Below, piece after piece: positions 53,292 to 63,042 of a stretch of 64,000 nucleotides of DNA (its first letter is position 1; each line of letters opens with the position of its first letter). The notes below the pieces were generated by a model that worked only from the letters and a program-made list of their open reading frames with translations, was not told where the DNA came from and made no database searches. The stretch lies in NCBI RefSeq assembly GCF_036885195.1, contig NZ_CP133656.1, forward strand, positions 3,658,001 through 3,722,000, written 5' to 3'. This stretch comes from Pectobacterium cacticida (lineage in GTDB: Bacteria > Pseudomonadota > Gammaproteobacteria > Enterobacterales > Enterobacteriaceae). A program made the translations under genes and the position numbers.

Positions 53292-54025
53292 TGGACCTCT
53301 CTTTTCTGTACGACACGTTTCTGGAAATTATTCCCGGCATTCCGCTGACGCTGCAACTTGCCGCCAGCTCCGTATTCCTGGGCTTCTTTCTGGCACTAGG
53401 GCTGGCATTGATGCAACAGTCTTCGTTTACCGTGCTGCGATCAATTTCACGAACCTACGTGCTGTTTTTCCGCGGTACGCCGCTGCTGGTGCAACTGTTC
53501 CTGATTTACTACGGGCTAGGGCAATTTCAATGGATTCGGGAAAGCGTACTGTGGCCATTCCTGCGCGAACCACACTGGTGCGCCCTACTGTCGCTCAGCC
53601 TGTGTACCGGCGCTTATGCTTGCGAAATTATTCGGGGCGGATTGCTGTCGGTTCCCACAGGCCAAATCGAATCCGCGCGCGCCTGCGGCATGCCTTCCTT
53701 CATGATTTTCAAGCGCATCATTTTCCCGCTGGCGATTCGCCAGGCGCTCCCTGCTTACGGCAACGAGCTGATCTCGATGGTGAAATCGACTTCACTGGCT
53801 TCCATCATCACGCTGATGGAAATCACCGGGATCGCCGCACGACTCATTGCAGAAACATACCGTCCACTCGAAGTATTTTTAGTGGCTGGCGCCATCTATT
53901 TATTTATTAATCTTATTTTGACACGTTTGTTGATGTGGGCAGAATTTACGCTAACACCGCATCTCCGAGCACCGGGTGCGCAACCACCCGCGAAAAAAAT
54001 GAAAAAATTAGGAGACCTGCAATGA
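53291..54025 (+). CDS. Polar amino-acid ABC transporter permease (HisM/ArtM type)
   Basis: 244 residues, integral membrane. FFRGTPLLVQLFLIYYGLGQF near 57 and the EAA loop GQIESARACGMPSFMIFKRIIFP near 125 place it in the His/Arg/Lys/ornithine uptake group. It couples by ATGA to the ATPase gene and forms a heterodimer with the permease at 52575. Confidence 0.92.
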   Translation: MDLSFLYDTFLEIIPGIPLTLQLAASSVFLGFFLALGLALMQQSSFTVLRSISRTYVLFFRGTPLLVQLFLIYYGLGQFQWIRESVLWPFLREPHWCALLSLSLCTGAYACEIIRGGLLSVPTGQIESARACGMPSFMIFKRIIFPLAIRQALPAYGNELISMVKSTSLASIITLMEITGIAARLIAETYRPLEVFLVAGAIYLFINLILTRLLMWAEFTLTPHLRAPGAQPPAKKMKKLGDLQ

Positions 54026-54786
54026 CGACATCCGCCATTAGCCTGCGCAACATTCACAAAAGTTTCGGCTCATTGGACGTCCTGAAAGGGATTTCGATCG
54101 AAGCAAATCCAGGGGAAGTGATCTCCATTTTAGGCTCGTCCGGGTCAGGTAAATCGACGCTGCTGCGTTGCAGTAACCTACTGGAACTTCCCGATCGAGG
54201 CGAAATCATCGTCGGCGGGGAGACGATTGAAATGAAGCCGAATCGCAAAGGGCAGAACCGACCGTCGAACCCTAAACAGATCGACAGAATTCGTACCCAA
54301 CTGGGCATGGTATTCCAGAATTTTAACCTTTGGTCACATAAGACCGTGCTGGAAAACATTATCGAAGCCCCCGTACACGTCTTAAAACGTCCCCAGGCGG
54401 CTTGTGTCGAACACGCCGAACAGTTATTAGAAAAAGTTGGTCTGGCCGATAAGCGTCACTACTATCCCGCGCATTTGTCAGGGGGCCAGCAACAGCGCGC
54501 CGCCATTGCCCGCGCACTGGCTATGGAACCCAAAGTCATGCTGTTTGATGAACCGACTTCGGCTCTTGACCCGGAATTGGTCGGCGAAGTGCTGCGTGTC
54601 ATGCACACGCTGGCCGACGAGGGGATGACGATGCTGGTCGTGACCCACGAAATGGACTTTGCCCGTGAGGTTTCTCACCGCGTCATCTTTCTGCATCAGG
54701 GGGAAATCGAAGAGCAGGGAACGCCCGAGCAGGTGTTCACCGCCAGCCAATCGGCGCGCTTTCGGCAGTTTATTGCCAGTTGGTAA
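54022..54786 (+). CDS. Polar amino-acid ABC transporter ATP-binding protein (HisP type)
   Basis: 254 residues from ATG at 54022 with TTAGGAGACC upstream; a GTG at 53935 is rejected. Walker A GSSGSGKST near 40, signature LSGGQQQR near 155, Walker B LFDEPTSALDPE and H-loop THEMDFA. The insertion RKGQNRPSNPKQID after the first beta-strands is typical of the HisP group. It powers uptake by the adjacent permeases. Confidence 0.94.
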   Translation: MTTSAISLRNIHKSFGSLDVLKGISIEANPGEVISILGSSGSGKSTLLRCSNLLELPDRGEIIVGGETIEMKPNRKGQNRPSNPKQIDRIRTQLGMVFQNFNLWSHKTVLENIIEAPVHVLKRPQAACVEHAEQLLEKVGLADKRHYYPAHLSGGQQQRAAIARALAMEPKVMLFDEPTSALDPELVGEVLRVMHTLADEGMTMLVVTHEMDFAREVSHRVIFLHQGEIEEQGTPEQVFTASQSARFRQFIASW

Positions 54787-54891
54787 ATGCCATCCTGCGT
54801 ATTTCACGCTTCCGGCTATCTTCAGCTACAGCGTGAAATCCACAGGAAATAAATAACACATAACGATAGAGAATACCGGGAGAGAAATAGG

Positions 54892-55731
54892 ATGATCAAA
54901 GCAAAATTCACACTACTTGCCTGTTCGCTGTGTATCGCAGGAACGCTGGCTACGGCATTTACCGCGTCGGCGGAGGAGAAAAAATGGACGACGGTTCGCG
55001 TAGCCACCGAAGGCGCTTACTATCCGTATAACTTTACTAAGCCAGACGGCACATTAGATGGTATGGAGATCGATCTGTACAAGGTCCTGTGTCACAACAT
55101 GCAGGTAACCTGTGAGATCATGGTTCAGCCGTTCACCAGTACCATTCCTGCGTTAAATGCAGGGAAGTTCGACGCGATCATTTCTGGGATGTCCGCAACG
55201 GAGAAACGCCGTCAGGTGATTGATTTCAGTCAACCGTACACACAGGCAGGGCAGACTTTCGCCGTGCTAAAGTCCAGCCCTCTGGCCAAAGATTTCCCTG
55301 ATGCGGGCGTGCGTTTCTCTATCGATCCCGCCAATGAAGCTAGCGCATTGGCCGAGATTGAAAAACTGAAACCGTTGCTGAAAGGCAAAACCATCGGTGT
55401 GCAGTCCGCTTCTATCGCCAGTACCTTTTTAGATAACTATCTGAAAGGGGTGATGAAAGTACGCGAATATAAAACCATGCAGGAACACGACCTGGATCTG
55501 AAGGCAGGGCGTGTTGATTTGGTTATCGCTTCTGCGCCTTACCTAAAAAGCGTGGCGGAAAAATCGGGTAATGAGATCGTCACGCCTGGGCCGCAGTTCA
55601 TCGGTGGCATCTTAGGGAGTGGCTCTTCCGTTGGTTTACGAAAAAGCGATCCTGAGCTAAAAGCCATGTTCGATAAAGCCATCGATCAGGCTAAAAAAGA
55701 CGGTACGATCAGGAAACTGAGCGAAAAATAG
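54892..55731 (+). CDS. Polar amino-acid ABC transporter periplasmic binding protein (HisJ/ArgT type)
   Basis: 279 residues. Signal peptide of about 27 residues ending in FTASA. SBP_bac_3 signatures VRVATEGAYYPYNF near 38, GMEIDLYKVLCHNMQVTCE near 60 and KFDAIISGMSATEKRRQVIDFSQPY near 100. Two cysteines lie in the CHNMQVTC stretch, as in lysine/arginine/ornithine/histidine binders, and may form the disulfide of that group. It supplies substrate to the importer and lies directly before the AbgB-like hydrolase. Confidence 0.93.
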   Translation: MIKAKFTLLACSLCIAGTLATAFTASAEEKKWTTVRVATEGAYYPYNFTKPDGTLDGMEIDLYKVLCHNMQVTCEIMVQPFTSTIPALNAGKFDAIISGMSATEKRRQVIDFSQPYTQAGQTFAVLKSSPLAKDFPDAGVRFSIDPANEASALAEIEKLKPLLKGKTIGVQSASIASTFLDNYLKGVMKVREYKTMQEHDLDLKAGRVDLVIASAPYLKSVAEKSGNEIVTPGPQFIGGILGSGSSVGLRKSDPELKAMFDKAIDQAKKDGTIRKLSEK

Positions 55732-55850
55732 TTCGGCATGGACACTACGCCACTTTGAGTGTGAAGCCCTAGTTGAATCACGTGCCATCGTCATCTGGCC
55801 ATGGCACGCCCGCGCAAATGTATCAGAGCCATCAAACGAGCACATCACGC

Positions 55851-57308
55851 ATGAATGCAACACACAATGAAGGCACCCTGCCTTCTCTCGATCGCCACAC
55901 CGTAGAGGAAATTTGCGGCTTAATTGCGGCCAAACGGCAGCAGTTCTGTGCCTTAAGCGACAGTATCTGGGATACGCCGGAACTGAATTATGAAGAATAT
56001 CGTTCAGCCGCACAGCATGAGGCCGTCCTGAAAGCCGAAGGCTTCCGCCTGACGAGAGGCATCGCTGGTATGCCCACCGCGCTGCTGGGAGAATTCGGCG
56101 AAGGTTTGCCAATTATTGCCATTTTAGGTGAATATGACGCGCTGCCGGGACTGAGCCAGCAAGCGAATGTCGCAGAACCCAAACCACTGGAAAACGGTGG
56201 AAATGGGCACGGCTGCGGGCATAATCTCCTCGGCACTGCGGCGCTACAGGCGGCAACGGCGGTAAAAGATTATCTGCAAGAACACGCACTCCCCGGAACC
56301 GTGCGTTTTTACGGCTGCCCCGCGGAAGAAGGCGGGTCATCCAAAGGGTTCATGGTCAAGGAAGGCGTCTTTGATGATGTCGATATCGCCATCTGCTGGC
56401 ATCCGGCGACCTTCACTGGCGTCAACAGCCCGGTATCATTGGCCTGTAACGAACTGAATTTTTATTTTAAAGGCCGTGCCGCCCATGCGGCGTCCAGTCC
56501 ACATCTGGGCCGCAGCGCGCTCGACGCCGTCGAACTGATGAACGTGGGCGTGAACTATATGCGCGAACACATGCCTTCTTCCGCGCGTGTTCACTATGCG
56601 ATCACCGACAGCGGCGGTCAGGCACCCAATGTGGTCCAGGCCAACGCGACCGTGCGTTACCTTGTGCGGGCGCGCGAGTTACCGGAGCTTCACCAATTAG
56701 TCAAACGGGTGAAAAAGATCGCCGAAGGCGCCGCGTTGATGACAGAAACCGAAGTCCACAGCGAAGTATTGAGCGGCGATGCCAATCTGCTGGCAAATCC
56801 GCCGCTGGAAGCGCGTATGCACGAACATCTGCTAGCGCTCGGCCCAGTCCCCTTCGATGATGAAGACCGCAAAATAGCGGCGATGTTTCAGACGGCGCTA
56901 AGCGAGGATGACATCGCGGAATCCTATGCCCGTTTCGGCGTAAAACCGCAGCCTGGCTTAACGTTACACGACGATATTTATCCGCTTTATAGCCCCAATG
57001 AAGCCTTCATCGGTTCTACCGATGTGGGGACGGTGAGTTGGGTCGTGCCGACGGTACAGATCCGTAGTGCGACCTATGCGATCGGTACACCCGCGCACTC
57101 ATGGCAATTAGTTGCCCAAGGGAAAACGGCAGCGGCACATAAAGGGATGGAGTATGCGGCAAAAGCCATGGCATCGCTGGCTGTTGACCTGCTAGTCACG
57201 CCGGAGTTGGTGGCGCAGGCAAAAAACGATCATCGGGAAAGATTGCAGCGGACACCGTTTGAAAATCCAATTCCAGACGGCGTGCTCCCGCCAATCCCTC
57301 GGCGATAA
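55851..57308 (+). CDS. M20D amidohydrolase, AbgB-like
   Basis: 485 residues from ATG at 55851; ATG at 55818 and TTG at 55773 are in-frame alternatives without better ribosome sites. It follows the AbgB (aminobenzoyl-glutamate hydrolase subunit B) layout closely: LGEYDALPGLSQQA near 90, NGHGCGHNLLGTAA near 118, YGCPAEEGGSSKGFMV near 160, WHP near 182, SPHLGRSALDAVELM near 215 and GTPAHSWQLVAQG near 430. E. coli AbgB pairs with AbgA and the AbgT transporter; neither is here. Linked instead to an amino-acid ABC importer, it probably hydrolyses an imported N-acyl or amide-linked amino acid. Confidence 0.88.
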   Translation: MNATHNEGTLPSLDRHTVEEICGLIAAKRQQFCALSDSIWDTPELNYEEYRSAAQHEAVLKAEGFRLTRGIAGMPTALLGEFGEGLPIIAILGEYDALPGLSQQANVAEPKPLENGGNGHGCGHNLLGTAALQAATAVKDYLQEHALPGTVRFYGCPAEEGGSSKGFMVKEGVFDDVDIAICWHPATFTGVNSPVSLACNELNFYFKGRAAHAASSPHLGRSALDAVELMNVGVNYMREHMPSSARVHYAITDSGGQAPNVVQANATVRYLVRARELPELHQLVKRVKKIAEGAALMTETEVHSEVLSGDANLLANPPLEARMHEHLLALGPVPFDDEDRKIAAMFQTALSEDDIAESYARFGVKPQPGLTLHDDIYPLYSPNEAFIGSTDVGTVSWVVPTVQIRSATYAIGTPAHSWQLVAQGKTAAAHKGMEYAAKAMASLAVDLLVTPELVAQAKNDHRERLQRTPFENPIPDGVLPPIPRR

Positions 57309-57363
57309 CGATTGATCTTAAAGATTGGTAAAAACCCGATCTTAACGATTAGTAAACGCCGTG

Positions 57364-57395
57364 ACAAAACCGTCAGGAGGCACTCTCCTGACGGT
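57364..57395 (-). terminator. Rho-independent terminator of the trpS operon
   Basis: CCGTCAGGAG (57370-57379) and CTCCTGACGG (57385-57394) form a perfect 10-bp stem; TTTTGTC follows on the minus strand. It starts about 10 bases beyond the trpS stop and also lies past the convergent hydrolase gene. Confidence 0.9.
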
Positions 57396-57403
57396 AATGA
57401 AAA

Positions 57404-58408
57404 CTACGGACGGGCAACAAAGCCAACGGCGTCGTAGACCTTCTTCAGCGTTTCCTGAGCGCGAACACTGGCATTCTCAGCGCCTTCCCGCATGACCTGT
57501 TGCAAAAAAGCTTCATCGTTACGGAAGCGATGATAGCGGGCTTGCAGTTCAGACAGCATGCCGGATACCGCTTCCGCCACGGCACCTTTTAAATGACCAT
57601 ACATCTGGCCACTGAATTCCTGTTCAAGTTCCGGAATGCTTTTTCCCGTCACGCCGGACAAAATGTCTAATAGATTCGATACCCCGGCTTTATTCACCAC
57701 ATCATAACGCACGACAGGCGGCTCGTCAGAATCCGTCACCGCGCGCTTGATCTTCTTCACCACCGCCGCCGGATCTTCCAGCAACCCGATGACGTTATTG
57801 CGGTTATCGTCAGATTTGGACATTTTCTTAGTCGGTTCCAGCAAAGACATCACGCGCGCGCCCGACTTCGGAATGAACGGCTCCGGCACCTTGAAGATAT
57901 CGCCATAGAGATTATTGAAACGCTGAGCAATGTCTCGACTCAGTTCTAAATGTTGTTTCTGATCTTCGCCCACGGGTACTTGTGCAGTTTGATATAACAA
58001 GATGTCAGCAACCATTAGGACCGGGTAGTCGAACAATCCGGCCGTAATATTATCGGCATAACGCGCTGACTTATCTTTAAACTGCGTCATACGGTTCAGT
58101 TCACCAAAATAGGAATAGCAGTTCAGAACCCAGCTCAGTTGGCTATGTTCCGGCACATGGGATTGAACGAAGATAGTGCTCTTTTTCGGATCGATACCGC
58201 AGGCCAGGTACAGTGCCAACGTATCCAACGTCGCTTTTCTCAGCGCCTGTGGATCCTGACGTACCGTGATGGCATGCAAATCTACGATGCAATAGATGCA
58301 GTCGTAATCGTCCTGCATGTTGACCCACTGACGTAACGCCCCCATGTAGTTACCAATGGTCAATTCGCCAGACGGTTGCGCACCGCTAAATACAATGGGC
58401 TTGCTCAT
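57404..58408 (-). CDS. trpS: Tryptophanyl-tRNA synthetase TrpS
   Basis: 334 residues as in E. coli. Class I synthetase with the HIGH-type motif in SGELTIGNYMG (residues 13-23) and KMSKS near 195. It overlaps gph by four bases (ATGA) and ends the dam-rpe-gph-trpS unit. Confidence 0.98.
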   Translation of the reverse strand: MSKPIVFSGAQPSGELTIGNYMGALRQWVNMQDDYDCIYCIVDLHAITVRQDPQALRKATLDTLALYLACGIDPKKSTIFVQSHVPEHSQLSWVLNCYSYFGELNRMTQFKDKSARYADNITAGLFDYPVLMVADILLYQTAQVPVGEDQKQHLELSRDIAQRFNNLYGDIFKVPEPFIPKSGARVMSLLEPTKKMSKSDDNRNNVIGLLEDPAAVVKKIKRAVTDSDEPPVVRYDVVNKAGVSNLLDILSGVTGKSIPELEQEFSGQMYGHLKGAVAEAVSGMLSELQARYHRFRNDEAFLQQVMREGAENASVRAQETLKKVYDAVGFVARP

Positions 58409-59109
58409 GCTAAGGGTTCCTGATTGTGTGAAAAAGATTGCCCGATGAGGGGCGGAATATCGGCAAAGTGATCCAGAACAATATCGGGTTGACTCAGCGC
58501 GATCGCTTCGCCGTAATTATAACCATACGTCATACCGACGCTACGGCAGCCTGCCGCCCGTGCCGCCTGAATATCATTACGGGAATCGCCGACAAACAAA
58601 AGCTCGCTGGCTCGCAGCCCCAGTTTACCAAGCACTAGATAGAGCGGCGCGGGGTGCGGCTTTTTCACAACGACATCATCGCCACCGATGATGAGTGAAA
58701 AATAGCCGCCAATCTCTAGCCCTGCCAGCAACGGAGCAACAAACGGCGTGGGTTTATTGGTCACCACCGCCATTGGAACCCCCTGCTGAGCCAACTGCGC
58801 CAGCGTCTCTTTTACCTGTGGGAACAGTGTACTACCGCTATCTACCGTCTGCGCATAATAGCTATCGAATTGCTTCCGGGTTTCCTGCAGGCGTTCCGCG
58901 CTGGGTTCAATTCCCGCCCAGCGCAGCGCTCGCTCAACCATGACGTCAGCCCCGTTGCCAATCCACGTTGCGACGCGCGCCTCTCCTGCCGCAGGCAATG
59001 ACTGCGCCACTAACGCGCGATCGATCGCCGCCGCTAAACCTGGCGCGCTATGAATCAGCGTACCATCCAAATCAAACGCTACCCCGCGAATCGCGGTTAA
59101 TTCAGTCAT
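58405..59109 (-). CDS. gph: Phosphoglycolate phosphatase Gph
   Basis: 234 residues from ATG at 59109 (AAGGACGAAAC upstream); the open frame to 59217 runs through rpe and is rejected. HAD-family motifs: FDLDGTLIHS (motif I), VVTNKP (motif II), GGDDVVVKKPHPAPLYL (motif III) and FVGDSRND (motif IV). It removes 2-phosphoglycolate produced by DNA repair. About 18 residues shorter than E. coli Gph, at the C-terminus. It overlaps rpe by eight bases. Confidence 0.95.
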   Translation of the reverse strand: MTELTAIRGVAFDLDGTLIHSAPGLAAAIDRALVAQSLPAAGEARVATWIGNGADVMVERALRWAGIEPSAERLQETRKQFDSYYAQTVDSGSTLFPQVKETLAQLAQQGVPMAVVTNKPTPFVAPLLAGLEIGGYFSLIIGGDDVVVKKPHPAPLYLVLGKLGLRASELLFVGDSRNDIQAARAAGCRSVGMTYGYNYGEAIALSQPDIVLDHFADIPPLIGQSFSHNQEPLA

Positions 59110-59779
59110 GTTTCGTCCTTGAAATTTCATTACGCATTTGATCGATGACGGCACGGTAATCAAGATGACCAAAAATAGCCGATCCCGCCACAAACATATC
59201 CGCGCCGGCTTGCGCAATCGCGCCGATATTCTCGACTTTTACCCCGCCATCAACTTCCAGCCGAATATCGTAACCGCCATCGTCGATTAAACGACGCACC
59301 TGACGCAGCTTATCCAACGTGCTGGGAATAAAGGACTGACCGCCAAATCCAGGGTTAACCGACATCAACAGGATAATGTCCAGCTTATCCATGACGTAAT
59401 CAAGATAACTTAGCGGGGTAGCCGGGTTAAACACCAGCCCAGCCTTACAGCCGTGATCTTTGATCAGTTGCAGCGAACGGTCGAGATGATCGGTCGCTTC
59501 AGGGTGAAAAGTGATAAAACTGGCTCCCGCGTTGGCGAAATCGGGGATGATGCGATCAACGGGTTTTACCATCAGGTGCACGTCAATCGGCGCGGTAATA
59601 CCGTAATCGCGTAGAGACTTCAGCACCAACGGGCCAATCGTCAAATTGGGCACATAGTGGTTATCCATGACATCAAAATGAACCACATCGGCTCCCGCAG
59701 CCAAAGCGTTGGCGGTATCCTCACCAAGACGAGCGAAATCAGCCGATAAAATGGATGGCGCGATTAAAAATGGTTTCAT
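59102..59779 (-). CDS. rpe: Ribulose-phosphate 3-epimerase Rpe
   Basis: 225 residues as in E. coli. TIM barrel with IAPSILSADFARLGED at the N-terminus, HFDVMDNHYVPNLTIGP and MSVNPGFGGQSFIPSTLDK; metal-binding His/Asp residues are intact. It interconverts ribulose-5-phosphate and xylulose-5-phosphate. Confidence 0.98.
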   Translation of the reverse strand: MKPFLIAPSILSADFARLGEDTANALAAGADVVHFDVMDNHYVPNLTIGPLVLKSLRDYGITAPIDVHLMVKPVDRIIPDFANAGASFITFHPEATDHLDRSLQLIKDHGCKAGLVFNPATPLSYLDYVMDKLDIILLMSVNPGFGGQSFIPSTLDKLRQVRRLIDDGGYDIRLEVDGGVKVENIGAIAQAGADMFVAGSAIFGHLDYRAVIDQMRNEISRTKHD

Positions 59780-59898
59780 TCATTTCTCCAAACGGTAAAG
59801 TCTGAATGCCTGCGGGCAACTGATTTCCGGCGAATGACGATTAACGCCATTCGCCGATTTATACGCTCTATTTGCCCTGCCCTGTAGACAAAGAGAGA

Positions 59899-60711
59899 TC
59901 ACCGATAGAGTGCCAATAGCTCGTTGACTTTACTCCGCCCTAAAATGTTACGGCTAATCGTTCTACGCGCTTTAACAACATACAGCACGGCTTCCTGGTA
60001 CCATTCCCGCGTTAACGATGTGTCATGATTGGAAATCAGTACCGGGATCTGGTTTTCTGCCGACAGTCGCCGCGCCAGTCGCGCCAGGCTTTGCTGATCG
60101 GCGCGACTGAAATTATTGGTGTGATAAGCGGTAAAATTGGCGGTCGCAGACAGCGGCGCATAAGGTGGATCGCAATAGATCACTGACCCTTTCTCTGCTT
60201 TTTCCAGCGTGTCCTGATAATGTTCGCATACGAAAGTGGCATTTTGCGCTTTGTAAGCAAACCAGCGAATCTCTTCTTCAGGAAAGTAAGGCTTTTTGTA
60301 GCGTCCGAAAGGGACATTGAACTCACCGCGCATGTTGTAACGGCACAAACCGTTATAGCAGTGGCGATTCAAATAGAGAAAGAGCAACGCACGCCGATAG
60401 GCATCGTTACACAGGTTAAATTCATCACGTAGCAGATAAAATGCCTCAGATGTATTAACTTCATCCGTAAAAAGCCTACGGGCGTCAATGACAAACTCAT
60501 CGGCATTTGATTTGACGATATTGTACAGATTAATCAGGTCGCTATTAATATCCGCCAAAATGTAGCGCTCGTACTCCGTATTCAGGAATACAGAACCCGC
60601 ACCAACAAAAGGCTCAATAAGACAGTCTCCCGCGGGTAAATAGCGGCGAATCTCTTCTATCAGCGGATATTTGCCACCTGCCCATTTTAAAAAAGCGCGG
60701 TTCTTCTTCAT
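59899..60711 (-). CDS. dam: DNA adenine methylase Dam
   Basis: 270 residues (E. coli 278). Methylates adenine in GATC, guiding mismatch repair and replication timing. S-adenosylmethionine motif FLKWAGGKYPL near the N-terminus, FVGAGSVFLN, and the catalytic DPPY in VIYCDPPYAPLS near 180. It follows damX by 79 bases; rpe lies 119 bases downstream. Confidence 0.97.
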   Translation of the reverse strand: MKKNRAFLKWAGGKYPLIEEIRRYLPAGDCLIEPFVGAGSVFLNTEYERYILADINSDLINLYNIVKSNADEFVIDARRLFTDEVNTSEAFYLLRDEFNLCNDAYRRALLFLYLNRHCYNGLCRYNMRGEFNVPFGRYKKPYFPEEEIRWFAYKAQNATFVCEHYQDTLEKAEKGSVIYCDPPYAPLSATANFTAYHTNNFSRADQQSLARLARRLSAENQIPVLISNHDTSLTREWYQEAVLYVVKARRTISRNILGRSKVNELLALYR

Positions 60712-60790
60712 GCCGTCGTTAGTTACTCATACGTTTCAGAGCCGCGGATTGTACTCTGTGTCAGACAGCACATCAGGGCTAAAATTAGTG

Positions 60791-61783
60791 TTACTTATTC
60801 AAGTCCTGCTTCACCTGACGGATCGGCTTAACCCAGGGTTTTTTCGCTTGTACGTCGGCGGGTAACGCGGCAATCGCGCGCTTTGCTTGCGCCGAAGAAG
60901 CATAGACTCCGTTCACTAACACATACCAGGATTTCCCATCTCGTTTGGTTTCATACACCCACGAATGCGTGAGGTTGTGTTGTTTCGCGTAGGCCCTCAG
61001 CGTATCTGGGCGCGACGCACCGCTCAGTTGCAGAGTAAAATGGCTGGCAGGCGCGTTTTGTATAGAGACATTCTGCCCTATCGGCGCCGGCGTCGCTTTC
61101 GCGTGAGTTGCTGGCTTACTGGCGACTGACGATTTTGCTGCGTTATTCGCGGCAGGCTTGGCCTGATGAGCCTGCGTCGGCGCCGTATTGTGCGTATTTT
61201 TTGCAGAGGGCGCTACGGGCGTTTTTTTCACTGGCGCAACGGTCGCAGGTGCCGTCGGCAACGTCGAATCGCCTGTCGCGCGTTGAGAAAACTCACTAAC
61301 GCGCGATTGCTGCTGTGATAATGCATCGGTGATATTACCCGGTAACTCGATACGCTGCTGGCCCGCCACCGGCGGCTGAATCTGCGCCTCAGTCGGCGTA
61401 GCGGAAACCGGCGGCGCACTCAATGTCTGAGGCGACGTCGGCATCTGAGAAGTCGTTGGAGCGGGTATTTGACCCTGGCCGGAAGCGGTTGCCGCATCGC
61501 CACTCGGCGAGGAGGCCGGTACGCTTTGTGCCACGGAGGACGAAAGATCGATACTCCTCTCGCCACTGGTTTGGCCTTGCGTTTGCGGTTGAGACGGTGC
61601 CTGCAAAGCCGAGCCAATGCCCACAATCAACAGCACCAGAACGGCGATCCCGGTCCCTATCATCAGGTGTTGTCTGGAAATTGCGATTTTAGGTACCGTA
61701 AAATTGCGGCTTTTTTGCTGACGAGTAGGTCGACGGTCACTGGTATCAGGCTTCAGCTCATCTTCCGGCTTAAACTCATCCAT
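60791..61783 (-). CDS. damX: Cell-division protein DamX (SPOR domain)
   Basis: 330 residues, about 100 shorter than E. coli DamX; the low-complexity middle is what is reduced. Layout: charged cytoplasmic N-terminus, one TM segment (about 40-62, HLMIGTGIAVLVLLIVGIGSAL), a Ser/Pro/Ala/Gln-rich periplasmic linker (63-245), and the C-terminal SPOR domain (about 247-325, HFTLQLSGASRPDTLRAYAK...). SPOR binds denuded septal peptidoglycan, so the protein localises to the divisome. Confidence 0.94.
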   Translation of the reverse strand: MDEFKPEDELKPDTSDRRPTRQQKSRNFTVPKIAISRQHLMIGTGIAVLVLLIVGIGSALQAPSQPQTQGQTSGERSIDLSSSVAQSVPASSPSGDAATASGQGQIPAPTTSQMPTSPQTLSAPPVSATPTEAQIQPPVAGQQRIELPGNITDALSQQQSRVSEFSQRATGDSTLPTAPATVAPVKKTPVAPSAKNTHNTAPTQAHQAKPAANNAAKSSVASKPATHAKATPAPIGQNVSIQNAPASHFTLQLSGASRPDTLRAYAKQHNLTHSWVYETKRDGKSWYVLVNGVYASSAQAKRAIAALPADVQAKKPWVKPIRQVKQDLNK

Positions 61784-61933
61784 TTAACATCTCCCCCGCT
61801 AAAGAACTCGAATTCGCCATGCAGCCGTCACAGCGAATCATTGAATCGTAACGCATTGTATTTTATTAACCATAACCCATCGGGGCTTGTCTGTCGTTAA
61901 TACTCGCTTTTCATCGCACGACAGCGTGTCACG

Positions 61934-63019
61934 TTAGGCACAGCAATCGGCTATCGATGCCAGTACCTTGTCATGCGCTATATCGCCACGGACTTCCGAC
62001 TGACCAATTGCCGTTGGCAGTACCAAACGCAACGCACCCGCCAACACTTTTTTGTCACGCATCATATGGGGAAGATAGGCTTCAGGCGCCATTTGCGCCG
62101 GGCCCCTCACGGGTAGATCGGCACGAACCAGCAGAGATTTGATCCGCTCGACGTCTACTATGGAGAGCAACCCCAAACGACGTGACATATGCGCAGCCAT
62201 TACCATACCTGCCGCAACGGCTTCACCATGGAGCCAGTTGCCGTAGCCCATTTCTGTTTCAATCGCATGTCCATAAGTATGGCCCAAATTGAGCAATGCG
62301 CGCATACCACGTTCATGTTCATCTGCCGCGACCACTGCCGCCTTGATTTCGCAGCAACGTCGGATGCAATAAGCCAATGCTTCAGACTGTAGCCCACGCA
62401 CCGCTTCAATGTTTTCTTCAAGCCAAACGAAGAAATCGCGATCCAGAATGACGCCGTATTTAATGACTTCCGCTAATCCGGATGACAATTCGCGTGCCGG
62501 TAACGATTTCAGACAGTCCAGATCGATCACCACCGACGCGGGCTGATAGAATGCGCCGATCATGTTTTTACCCAGCGGGTGATTGACGGCAGTTTTACCA
62601 CCAACGGAGGAATCTACCTGCGCTAACAGCGTCGTAGGCACCTGAATAAATCGGACGCCACGCTGATAGCTGGCGGCGGCAAAACCGGCTAAATCGCCAA
62701 TGACACCGCCCCCTAAGGCCACGATCGTCGTATCACGACCATGCGGTTTCGCCAACAGCGCGGTGAAAACCTGATCCAACACCGTCAGCGATTTGTACTG
62801 CTCACCGTCAGGAAGAATAACCTGATCGACATGTATGCCATTGTTTTCCAACACGCCACGAACGCGATCGAGATACAGAGGCGCCAACGTTTGGTTCGTA
62901 ACCAACATGGCCTGATCCCCGGCGCTCAACGGCATAAAAGAAGCCGAATCATCGAATAATCCGGCGGCTATCGTAATGGGATAGCTGCGCTTCCCGAGTG
63001 TTACGGTAATTCTTTCCAT
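61934..63019 (-). CDS. aroB: 3-dehydroquinate synthase AroB
   Basis: 361 residues (E. coli 362). NAD-dependent second step of the shikimate pathway. PDGEQYKS near 71, ALGGGVIGDLAGFAAASYQRGVRF near 101, the metal ligands E in SSGLAEVIKYG and H in LLNLGHTYGHAIE and HGEAVAAGM are present. It follows aroK by 52 bases that contain a 7-bp-stem hairpin. Confidence 0.97.
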   Translation of the reverse strand: MERITVTLGKRSYPITIAAGLFDDSASFMPLSAGDQAMLVTNQTLAPLYLDRVRGVLENNGIHVDQVILPDGEQYKSLTVLDQVFTALLAKPHGRDTTIVALGGGVIGDLAGFAAASYQRGVRFIQVPTTLLAQVDSSVGGKTAVNHPLGKNMIGAFYQPASVVIDLDCLKSLPARELSSGLAEVIKYGVILDRDFFVWLEENIEAVRGLQSEALAYCIRRCCEIKAAVVAADEHERGMRALLNLGHTYGHAIETEMGYGNWLHGEAVAAGMVMAAHMSRRLGLLSIVDVERIKSLLVRADLPVRGPAQMAPEAYLPHMMRDKKVLAGALRLVLPTAIGQSEVRGDIAHDKVLASIADCCA

Positions 63020-63042
63020 GCTCGTTTAATAACCCGTTCAGG

